Shown piece by piece: positions 17,477-24,821 of a stretch of 44,838 nucleotides of DNA. Under the pieces are notes generated by a model, which worked only from the letters and a program-made list of their open reading frames with translations, had not been told where the DNA came from and made no database searches. Within the stretch, counting starts at the first letter, position 1; every line of letters starts with the position of its first letter. A program made the position numbers and the translations under genes. Source of the DNA: Verrucomicrobiota bacterium (GTDB lineage: Bacteria; Verrucomicrobiota; Verrucomicrobiia; Opitutales; Opitutaceae); contig JAUWBD010000011.1 in the NCBI GenBank assembly GCA_030605125.1, forward strand, positions 1 to 44,838, given 5' to 3'.

Positions 17477-18628
17477 CTACCCGCCGCCCGCCGTCTTCCG
17501 GTAAGCCCCCGGCGAACATCCCATCCGCCGCCGAAACGCCTCCGCCAGCCGCTGCGGCTCCGCGTAGCCGCAGCGCTCCGCGATCTCCGCCAAGCCGAGC
17601 TTCGTATCCACCAGGAAACGACAAGCCCGCTCGATCCGCACCCGCGTGATCTCGTCGTGCACCGTGCGCCCCGTTGCTAGGCGAAACCTGCGCTCCAACA
17701 CGCGCCGCGACAAACCCGCCGCCCGCGCCACCCGGTCCGTGCCCAGCTCGCCGCAGGCTTCGTCGCGGATCACCCCCAGCGCCGTGTTCACCGCCTCGTC
17801 GTGCCGCGCAAAGACCTCCGAGGACGCCTCCTGGCGAAACGAGAACAAGTCCAAGCAAACATCCTTGGCCCGCCCCTTTTTTAGCAGCTCGGCCAGCAAG
17901 CGCACCGCCTCCCGCCCCGCCTGCATGCCCGGCAAGCGCACCGAGCTCAGGCGCGGCCGGGTCAACGCGCACAGCACGTCGTCCCCGCCCACGCCGACCA
18001 CGGCCACCTCGTCCGGCACGCGCAGCCCCGCGCGCCGCGCCGCGATCAGGAGATTCATGCCCGCGCCATCGCGGTCGCACATCACCCCGACCGGCTTCGG
18101 CAAGCCGCGCAACCACTCGGCTACTTGCTCCAGCGTGGAGTCGATGACCGAGTAGCGAACCGCCGCTTCCGAAAGAGCCAGCCGGGCCGACGCCTCGCCC
18201 GCCTCCGCCAGGCCGGTCGCAAACCCCAGCCACCGCGCCCGTGAATAAACCTGATCCGGCCGCTCCGCGTAAAACGCAAAGCTCCTCAGGCCGCGCTCAC
18301 GGAAATGCGCCGCCACCATCCGGCCGATCCCTTCGTTGTCGAAGCGCACCGCCGGTTTCAGGTCCGTGTCCACGTGCCCCATCCACACCACCGGTCGCCT
18401 GCTCGCCGTCAGCGACTGCACCTGTTGCGGCACATCGGGCCACGCGATCGCCGCCGTCACCCCCGGCCCGGCCGCCCAATCGCGCCGGTCCACCAAGTGC
18501 GTCAAAAACTCCAGCTCCCAGCCTAAGCCGTCCTCCGCCACCGCCTTCTCGATCCCCGCCAGGGCGTCGCGCTTCACGGTCAAATGCGGGCTCAACAACA
18601 ACAACACCGTAGTCGGAGGCTTGGGCAT
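17477..18628 (-). CDS. XylR-like transcriptional regulator (sugar-binding domain + AraC HTH)
   Basis: This 383-residue protein combines an N-terminal LacI/RbsB-like effector domain (TVLLLLSPHLTVKRDALAGI; NEGIGRMVAAHFRERGLRSF; PDEVAVVGVGGDDVLCAL) with a C-terminal AraC-type double HTH (VARAAGLSRRVLERRFRLAT; ERACRFLVDTKLGLAEIAER; CGYAEPQRLAEAFRRRMG). This is the arrangement of E. coli XylR. The ATG at 18628 is chosen because the fold begins within a few residues of it; upstream codons in the frame code for no recognisable domain. Members bind direct repeats about 21 bases apart, and such a pair lies just upstream (18630-18658). It probably activates the divergent operon starting at 18866 or 19255. 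The effector is likely a monosaccharide, identity unknown. Confidence 0.88.
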   Translation of the reverse strand: MPKPPTTVLLLLSPHLTVKRDALAGIEKAVAEDGLGWELEFLTHLVDRRDWAAGPGVTAAIAWPDVPQQVQSLTASRRPVVWMGHVDTDLKPAVRFDNEGIGRMVAAHFRERGLRSFAFYAERPDQVYSRARWLGFATGLAEAGEASARLALSEAAVRYSVIDSTLEQVAEWLRGLPKPVGVMCDRDGAGMNLLIAARRAGLRVPDEVAVVGVGGDDVLCALTRPRLSSVRLPGMQAGREAVRLLAELLKKGRAKDVCLDLFSFRQEASSEVFARHDEAVNTALGVIRDEACGELGTDRVARAAGLSRRVLERRFRLATGRTVHDEITRVRIERACRFLVDTKLGLAEIAERCGYAEPQRLAEAFRRRMGCSPGAYRKTAGGG

Positions 18629-18629
18629 G

Positions 18630-18658
18630 CGTAAAACCGTTAGATATCGGCGTAAACA
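18630..18658. promoter_or_regulatory. Candidate XylR-type operator: direct repeats 21 bases apart
   Basis: CGTAAAAC at 18630-18637 and CGTAAACA at 18651-18658 are direct repeats with a 21-base period, immediately upstream of the regulator's start. A second TAAAG pair lies at 18794 and 18814. The spacing fits AraC/XylR proteins; the call rests on pattern only. Confidence 0.35.
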
Positions 18659-18865
18659 CGTCACGCTTGAAACGCAGTCGCATGCTCGCCCACCGATAGA
18701 GGATCGTGCCGCGCTGCTGTTCATATACGGCGGCGTTTTTGTGCCGCCGCCTTGGCCTCCCGTCACCATCTTGCTGTTAGTTCACCATGTCGCTAAAGCG
18801 TTGTTAATTGACGTAAAGGCGTCCCGCTCCGGACCCGTCTCGGTGCTAAAATCGCGGCCTTCCCC

Positions 18866-19159
18866 ATGGCCATGCACCCGCTCCCGATTTTCGCCGCGTT
18901 CGCCGCCGTCGTTCTCTTTCTCGTTGCCGCACCGCTCGCCTCCGCCGACACGAGTCGCGTGCTCGCCGCGGACGACCTCACGGCAACCGAGACCTCCGCT
19001 TCGCTCTCCCGGATCTTCGGCACCGACAAAGGCGACGGAATCGCCCGCAGCGGCCGTCATCCGCAGGGGCTGGTGCTTCACACCGGAGGCCGCGTGCAAA
19101 ATGGCAACCTCACCGCGACGGCGTTCTTCGCGCCCGCCGTAACCTCTCGGTTTCGATGA
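18866..19159 (+). CDS. Small exported hypothetical protein
   Basis: This 97-residue frame begins with a good leader (LPIFAAFAAVVLFLVAAPLA to SADTS) and has no recognisable domain in the remaining ~70 residues (SLSRIFGTDKGDGIARSGRH). A TAAAAT box lies shortly upstream, about 18849-18854, which may be the -10 of the operon. It could be a real small exported protein, or the remnant of a larger gene whose end was lost, since coding-like composition stops at 19159 and the next gene starts at 19255. ATG codons at 18866 and 18872 are both possible starts. I do not recognise it. Confidence 0.4.
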   Translation: MAMHPLPIFAAFAAVVLFLVAAPLASADTSRVLAADDLTATETSASLSRIFGTDKGDGIARSGRHPQGLVLHTGGRVQNGNLTATAFFAPAVTSRFR

Positions 19160-19254
19160 GCGATGCTCCCTTCGCCTGAAACGGCCACGCAACGCGCCAA
19201 GCTTCCCGAACCCGCGTTTATCGCCCAGCGCCGTCGCCCCGCCACTCTCTCGTC

Positions 19255-20397
19255 ATGCGCCTTGCACCGATCCTCGTCCTTTTTGCTTTCTTGCTTTCCT
19301 TCCAGCCCGCCGCCCTTTCCGCCACCGAAGCCACGCCTTCGGCCTCGCCACCGGCGCCGGTCTTGATCAGCGCGGCCCGGATCGAAGCCCTTCGCGCGCG
19401 CGTTGCCACCCGGACCGAGCCCACCGCCTCCGCCTGGAAACAAGTCCTCGCCGCCGCCGACGCCGCCCTTGACCAACAACCTACCCTGCCCGCCGACGGA
19501 CACTGGCGCGTGCCGGGCTTTTATCAGGATGCCGCCGGCCACCGCGCGGCGAAAGAAGGCCTGCTGCGCGATGCCAACGCCGCCTACGCCCTCGCCCTCG
19601 CCCACCGTATCACCGGCGAGCCGCGCTACGCCGTAGCCGCCGCCCGCCTCATCCTCGCCTGGACCACCGTCCGCCGCCACGCCCTCGAGGCCGACGCGCC
19701 GCTTGTATTCAGTTACCACTACCCGGCGATGATTTTCGCGGCCGATCTTCTCCGCACCTCGCCCGCCCCCGTCTGGACGCCCGACCACGAAGCGCGCATG
19801 CAAGGCTACGTCGCCCTCATCCTCAGCCAGGCCCGCCGCTCCCGCTGGCGCGTCTGGCAGGTGGACAACAATTGGGGCAACTGGGGCGTCGTCCTCGGCC
19901 TCGCCGCCGCCGCCTACGCCAACGACCAGGAGGTCTTCGACGCCCAGGTCGCCCGCTGGAAACACCTGATCGAGATCGCCGTCGCCGAAGACGGACACCT
20001 TCCGAAAGAAGTTCATCGCAACCGCGCCACCCCCGGCACGCACGGCCTGTGGTATTCCCACTTCAGCCTGCAACCCGCCGCCATCGGCGCCGAGATCGCC
20101 CGCGTCCACGCCGGGCTCGATCTCTACAATCACGTCTCGCCCTCGGGCCGCGGCCTCCGCCTCGCCTACGATCGCCTGGTGCCCTGGGTCGCCGATCTGA
20201 ACTCGTTTCCCTACTTCCGCGAGCGCGACAAATCCCGGCTGCACGCCCCCTACGCCATCGCCTACTGGGAACTGTTCGAGACGCGTTGGCCCCGCCCCGA
20301 CGCCCGGGCCCTGATCGTCGAGCGCCGCCCGCACAACTCCCCGCACTCGATGCCCCACAGCACCTTCACCCACGGCGACCTCCCCGCCGACCTATAA
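19255..20397 (+). CDS. Secreted alginate-lyase-fold polysaccharide lyase
   Basis: This 380-residue protein has a signal peptide (APILVLFAFLLSFQPAALSA). It then matches the Alginate_lyase (PF05426) toroid: PVLISAARIEALRARV, NAAYALALAHRITGEPRYAV, VDNNWGNWGVVLGLAAAAYA near residue ~205 (the NNW/NWG asparagine region of the active site), and TPGTHGLWYSHFSLQPAAIG, which holds the Tyr/His motif. The length is normal for the family. It starts the operon that continues four bases later with the 478-residue protein and then a symporter, a glycosidase and a phosphorylase. It probably makes unsaturated oligosaccharides or monouronates that feed the symporter. It is related to the protein at 1567. Substrate not known. 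Confidence 0.82.
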   Translation: MRLAPILVLFAFLLSFQPAALSATEATPSASPPAPVLISAARIEALRARVATRTEPTASAWKQVLAAADAALDQQPTLPADGHWRVPGFYQDAAGHRAAKEGLLRDANAAYALALAHRITGEPRYAVAAARLILAWTTVRRHALEADAPLVFSYHYPAMIFAADLLRTSPAPVWTPDHEARMQGYVALILSQARRSRWRVWQVDNNWGNWGVVLGLAAAAYANDQEVFDAQVARWKHLIEIAVAEDGHLPKEVHRNRATPGTHGLWYSHFSLQPAAIGAEIARVHAGLDLYNHVSPSGRGLRLAYDRLVPWVADLNSFPYFRERDKSRLHAPYAIAYWELFETRWPRPDARALIVERRPHNSPHSMPHSTFTHGDLPADL

Positions 20398-20401
20398 CCT
20401 T

Positions 20402-21838
20402 ATGTCCGCCTCCGCCACCTCCTCCGCTCCGCTCTCCATTTCCGGTGTCATCCCGGCCTTCGCCCAGATCGGCGACTTCGGCCCGCCCCGCTCCGAAAAC
20501 GGCGTCGGCTGCCTCATGCCTTGGAACGGCAAGCTCTACGTCCTCAGCTACGTCTCCCACCGCCGCCAGTCCGGCACCGGCAACGGCCTCCGCGTCATCG
20601 ACGAAAACTTCGTCATGACCCGCCACCCCGAGGGCCTCGGCGTGGACGGCACCTACGCCAACCGCTTCATCCATTTCGAATCCAGCCAGCTCATCATCGG
20701 CCCGCACGTCGTGGACAAGGAGCACCGCGTGCGCACCGTCCGCGAACTCGTGGACATCCGCCTCTGCGGCACAGCCCGCCACCTCAAGGACCCCGCCAAC
20801 CTCGTCTATATGCTCGGCATGGAGGGCGAGCTCTTCGAGCTCAACGTCCGCACGCTCGAGGTCAAAAAGCTCTTCAACCTCACCGACCAGCTCGGCACCC
20901 CCGGCGAGTTCAAGTGCCACTTCAAGGACTGCTACACCGCCTACGGCCGCCTCGTCGTCGCCAACAACGACTACAGCGAGCCCGACTTCCTCGGCAAACA
21001 GAGCGAAGGCACCCTCGCCGAATACGACGGCGAGAAATGGACCGTCCTCGAGCGCAAGCCCTTCGTCTGCGTGCAAGGCCGCGGCGGCCTCATCGGCGCG
21101 GTGGACGGCCACGGCGGCGACTCGCCCGGCACCATCTTCGCCACCGGCTGGGACCGCGCCTCCGTCATCCTCAAGGTCTATACCCACAAGGACAAAACCT
21201 GGCGCACCTACCGCCTCCCCAAGGCCACCCACACCCACGAGCACAAGTGGCAGACCGAGTGGCCCCGCATCCGCGAGGTCGAGCACGAGCGCTTCCTCAT
21301 GGATATCTCGGGCATGTTCTACGAACTCTCGCCCTGGGCCTTCGGCAACCGCATCTGGGGCGTCAAACCCATCGCGCAGCACCTCTGGGTCCACGGAGAC
21401 TTCTGCTCTTGGAAAGGCCTGCTCGTCGTCGGCGCCGACAACGCCTCGCCCGATTCCGGCGAGAACCACCTCTGCGCCGAGCCCCAGTCCGGACTCTGGA
21501 TGTGCCGCACCGACGACATCTGGAAACTCGGCCGCCCCGCCGGCTGGGGCGGCCCCTGGTGGGGCGCGCCCGTGAAGGCGGGCGAGCCCAGCGATCCCTA
21601 CCTCATGACCGGCTTCGTCCACAAGTGTATCCACCTCACGCATACGGCCGCGGCCCCCGTGCGCTTCGCCGTCGAGGTGGACTTCCAGGGCGACGGCCAC
21701 TTCCACCGCTACCAGGAGTTCGAGGTTCCCGCCGGCGGCTACGCCCAGCACAGCTTCCCGCCCGGCTTCTCCGCCCACTGGGTCCGCGTCGTCGCCTCCG
21801 CCGACTGCACCGCCACCGCCCAGCTTCACTACACCTAG
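20402..21838 (+). CDS. Conserved cytoplasmic protein of unknown function, probable beta-propeller
   Basis: This 478-residue protein lacks a signal peptide, so it is predicted cytoplasmic. It has repeating beta-rich segments with W/Y and G spacing as in propellers (GVGCLMPWNGKLYVLSYVSH; FIHFESSQLIIGPHVVD; GTIFATGWDRASVILKVYTH; SWKGLLVVGADNASPDSGEN; GLWMCRTDDIWKLGRP). Conserved-looking His, Asp and Trp residues (TDDIWKLG, HTHEHKWQTEWPRIRE) could form an active site. The ATG is four bases after the lyase stop, so it is translationally coupled. I do not recognise a family. Given its operon partners, it may be a lyase or hydrolase acting on imported oligosaccharides (some propeller lyases, such as PL22, are cytoplasmic), but that is only inference. 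Confidence 0.7.
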   Translation: MSASATSSAPLSISGVIPAFAQIGDFGPPRSENGVGCLMPWNGKLYVLSYVSHRRQSGTGNGLRVIDENFVMTRHPEGLGVDGTYANRFIHFESSQLIIGPHVVDKEHRVRTVRELVDIRLCGTARHLKDPANLVYMLGMEGELFELNVRTLEVKKLFNLTDQLGTPGEFKCHFKDCYTAYGRLVVANNDYSEPDFLGKQSEGTLAEYDGEKWTVLERKPFVCVQGRGGLIGAVDGHGGDSPGTIFATGWDRASVILKVYTHKDKTWRTYRLPKATHTHEHKWQTEWPRIREVEHERFLMDISGMFYELSPWAFGNRIWGVKPIAQHLWVHGDFCSWKGLLVVGADNASPDSGENHLCAEPQSGLWMCRTDDIWKLGRPAGWGGPWWGAPVKAGEPSDPYLMTGFVHKCIHLTHTAAAPVRFAVEVDFQGDGHFHRYQEFEVPAGGYAQHSFPPGFSAHWVRVVASADCTATAQLHYT

Positions 21839-21882
21839 TCCCCCGGGAGCGCGGGGCCCCCGCCCGGCTCCTTTCGCGCCCC

Positions 21883-23597
21883 GTGTCTCCCCTCGATCTC
21901 GCCGTCCTCGTCCTCTACCTCCTCGGCCTGCTCGCCATGGGCGCGGTCTTCCTGCGCCGAGTCAAAACCAGCGGCCAGATGTTCGCCGCCGGTGGCGAGT
22001 CGCCGTGGTGGGTCTCGGGCGTCTCGGCCTTCATGACGCTTTTCTCCGCCGCGACCTTCGTCGTGTGGGGCGGCATCGCCTACCGTCACGGCCTGGTCGG
22101 CGTCTCCATTCTCTTCAGCGTCGGCGTCGGCACCCTCTTCGTCGGTTGGCTGCTGGCCGGCCGCTGGCGCGAGTTGGGCGTCGAATCGGCCGCCGAGTTT
22201 CTGCGCCTGCGATTCGGCCCCTCGCTCGTCCAGTTCTACACCTGGCTTCAGGGCACGCTCGGCCTCTTCACCCTCGGCGGCGGACTCTACGCGCTCGCCG
22301 TCATTGTCTGCGCCATCGTGCCCCTCCCCGAGGGACACCTGCTCGCCGACCCCGCCACCGGACGGCTCTCCGTCACCCTCGCCACGCTCGCCCTCGGCTC
22401 GCTCGTCGTGCTCATCACCCTCGGCGGCGGCCTCTGGGCCGTGCTCATGACCGACGTGCTGCAATTCATCATCCTCAGCGCCTCGGTCATCGTCGTCGTC
22501 CCTCTGCTCTTCCTCGAGGTCGGCGGCCCGGCCGCCTTCATCGCCGCCTCGCCCGAGGGCTTCTTCTCGCCGGTCGCGGCCGACTTCACCTGGTGGTTCC
22601 TCGCCGGCTGGTGCCTCGTCCACTTCTTCAAGCTCGGCGGCGAATGGGCCTTCGTGCAGCGCTACCTCTGCGTGCCCTCGCGCCGCGACGCCCGCAAGGC
22701 CGCCTGGCTCTTCGGCGCGCTGTTTCTCGTCAGCCCCTTCTTCTGGATGCTGCCGCCCATGATCTACCGCGGCCTCGTGCCCGACGCGAATCACGAGCAG
22801 GCCTACATCCTCGCCTGTCGCCTCGTGCTCCCCGCCGGCATGATGGGCCTCATGATCGCGGCCATGAGTTCGGCCACCGCCAGCACGCTCACCACCCAGC
22901 TCAACGTTTACGCCGCCGCCATGACGCGTGAGGTCTATCAACGTTACTTCCGCCCGCTCGCCCCCGAGGCCGAGCTCGTCTGGGCCGGCCGCGCCTTCAC
23001 TTTTCTGCTCGGAGGCGTGGTGCTGGCGGGCGCGCTCCTCATCCCGCGGCTCGGCGACTACACCGGCTACATCATCGCCTTCACCACCCTGCTCACCGGG
23101 CCGCTCGTCCTGCCCACGATCTGGGCCTCTTCTCCCGCCGCATCGGGCTCGGCGCGGTCTGGACGACCACCGTGGTCGGCGTCGTCGCCGGCCTCACCGC
23201 CAAGTTCGGCCTCGCTCCCGGCGGCTTCCTCGCCGGCCTGCCCGGCCTCGGCGGCCTCGCCGACCTCGCCCAGATCAACCCGCGCGTCACCGATCTCGTC
23301 GCCGGCCTCGCGCCCCCGCTGCTCATCCTCGCCGCCGCCGAGTTGCTCGCCTGCGGCGAGGCCCCCGGCTGGCGACGGATCGCCGCGCGCCGCGCCGAGG
23401 AAAGCACGCGCTCCGCCCCGCGGGCTTCGACCCTGCCACTCAAGCTCTGCGCCATCTCCGTCGCCGCCCTCGCCGTGCTCATGGCCGGGCTCTCCGCCGC
23501 GGCTCCGCACGACGCCCTCGTGCTCGTGCCCTTCACCGCCCTGCTCGCGCTCCTCGCCGCCGCCCTCTTCTGGGCCGCCCGTCGCGCCGCGGCCTGA
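21883..23597 (+). CDS. SSS-family sodium:solute symporter, interrupted by a one-base frameshift
   Basis: A GTG at 21883 opens a polytopic membrane protein (DLAVLVLYLLGLLAMGAVFL; GGESPWWVSGVSAFMTLFSA; FVVWGGIAYRHGLVGVSILF) with the typical SSS layout of about 13 helices. The frame runs to about 23123 (LLTGPLVLPTIW) and then degenerates. From the GGG at 23123-23125 the protein continues one frame over (GLFSRRIGLGAVWTTTVVGV and on to FWAARRAAA, stop 23595-23597). One missing G in that run restores a ~571-residue protein. This may be a sequencing error or a true lesion. It belongs to the operon 19255-27083 and would import the products of the lyase. A second, intact symporter lies at 35902. Confidence 0.85.
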
Positions 23598-23650
23598 AGT
23601 CCTTCGTATTCGCCGCGGCGCCCGTGCCCGCGCTTCTGATTGAACGCCGT

Positions 23651-23674
23651 AACGCTTCTCCCCCGCGAAGCGTT
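23651..23674 (+). other. Inverted repeat just before a start codon
   Basis: AACGCTTC (23651-23658) and GAAGCGTT (23667-23674) form a perfect 8-bp inverted repeat with an 8-base centre, ten bases before the ATG at 23684. No T-run follows. It may be an operator or a translation-affecting hairpin. Confidence 0.45.
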
Positions 23675-23683
23675 CCGCCCACC

Positions 23684-24718
23684 ATGATCGCTCCTCCCGC
23701 GCTCATGCCCTCCCTCCCCCGCTTCGTCTTCGATTCCGGCCATCCCCAGCCCCTCCTCTACCGCGCCTCGCCCGGCGCCGAGGACAACCTCTTCGGCTTC
23801 GAGGGCGGCACGCTCCTCCGCCTCGACGGCGCCTACCACCTCTTTACCGCCGAGATCCACGCCCGCCCCAAAGTCGTGCCCACCCGCCTCGCCCACTGGC
23901 GCAGCGACGACGGCCTCGCCTTCACCCGCGTCTCCACGCTCTTCGCCTCGACCGGCGATTTCACCGGCCGCGACGAACGCGCCTCGCTCTGGAGCCCAAT
24001 GCCCTTCTTCAACGAGGCCGAGGACCGCTGGAATCTTTTCTACGTCGCCTACAAGGCCGCGCCCAACACCCCCACCGCCCACCTGCTCAACCACGCCGGC
24101 CGCATCGTCCGCGCCCGCTCGCTCACCGCCGGCCGCGCCGGCTTCGGCGGCCCCTACGCCGACGTCGAGATCGTGCTCCAGCCCGGCCCCGACTCCGATC
24201 CCTGGGAAGGCCTCCAAGGCGTGGACTCCTTCTACGCCTACCGTCTCGACGACGGCAGTTGGCGCGCCTTCTACGGCAGTTGCCACACCCAAAACATGCC
24301 CTGCGATTGGTGGGGACTCGGCCTCGCCTCCGCCCCCGCCCTCGCCGGCCCCTGGACGCGTTGCAGCGCGCAAAACCCCGTCGTGCTCGACGAGAAGTTC
24401 GCCGAGAACCCCATCGTCACCCGCCTCGCCGACGGCGTCTTCGTCGCCATCTACGATTCCACCATCCGCGGCACCTTCGGCATCGCCACCTCCACCGATG
24501 GCGTCAACTGGAGCCGCGGCGCCTCGCTCGAGTTTCCCCGCGAGGCTTTCCCCTGGCTCGCCACCATGCGCACCCCGCTCTGCCTCCTCCCCGAGCCCGA
24601 CGGCGGCTTCCTGCTCTACTTCACCGGCTACGACCGCACCGACGGCGTCGCCGCCGAGGAGCCCCACCACCACGACGGCTTCGGCGTCGTCGGCCGCATG
24701 CGCCTCCGCCGCGTCTGA
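23684..24718 (+). CDS. Five-bladed beta-propeller glycosidase-like protein (GH43/GH117/GH130-like), copy 1
   Basis: This 344-residue protein lacks a signal peptide, so it is cytoplasmic. Propeller repeats are clear: GFEGGTLLRLDGAYHLFTAE, THLAHW-type blade ends (PTRLAHWRSDDGLAFTRV), ASLWSPMPFFNEAEDRWNLF, QGVDSFYAYRLDDGSWRAFY, ENPIVTRLADGVFVAIYDS and GFLLYFTGYDR. Acidic residues in EGG, SPMPFF..AEDRW and AENPIV fit the inward-facing catalytic carboxylates of such enzymes, but I cannot assign them. The start may be 23684 or the ATG at 23705. A paralogue at 28119 shares most of the sequence, including WTRCSAQNPV. Lying between a symporter and a GH94-like phosphorylase, it probably trims imported oligosaccharides. 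Confidence 0.75.
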   Translation: MIAPPALMPSLPRFVFDSGHPQPLLYRASPGAEDNLFGFEGGTLLRLDGAYHLFTAEIHARPKVVPTRLAHWRSDDGLAFTRVSTLFASTGDFTGRDERASLWSPMPFFNEAEDRWNLFYVAYKAAPNTPTAHLLNHAGRIVRARSLTAGRAGFGGPYADVEIVLQPGPDSDPWEGLQGVDSFYAYRLDDGSWRAFYGSCHTQNMPCDWWGLGLASAPALAGPWTRCSAQNPVVLDEKFAENPIVTRLADGVFVAIYDSTIRGTFGIATSTDGVNWSRGASLEFPREAFPWLATMRTPLCLLPEPDGGFLLYFTGYDRTDGVAAEEPHHHDGFGVVGRMRLRRV

Positions 24719-24724
24719 GAAAAT

Positions 24725-24798
24725 TTGGAGTGCGGCGCTCCGCGCCGCTTTGGACTCCTCGCCCGCCCCGCGCCCCACTCCGCCATTCGTCATTCGCC
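24725..24798 (+). repeat. Composite intergenic element (GC hairpin + heptamers), copy 1
   Basis: A 31-base segment at 24725-24755, identical to 31544-31574, contains GCGGCGC-TCC-GCGCCGC (arms 24733-24739 and 24743-24749) flanked by TTTGGA on both sides. A C-rich spacer follows, then ATTCGTC and ATTCGCC at 24785-24798, then the ATG at 24822. The order hairpin, pyrimidine-rich spacer, heptamers, start codon is the same as at 31544-31675. Confidence 0.88.
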
Positions 24799-24821
24799 AC
24801 AAGTCGTTCCGCCCCGCGGCC

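Noticed and set aside
18728-18749. Hairpin with T-rich loop (CGGCGGC...GCCGCCG) in the XylR divergent region
   Set aside because: The T-run lies in the loop, not after the stem, so it is not an intrinsic terminator for either strand.
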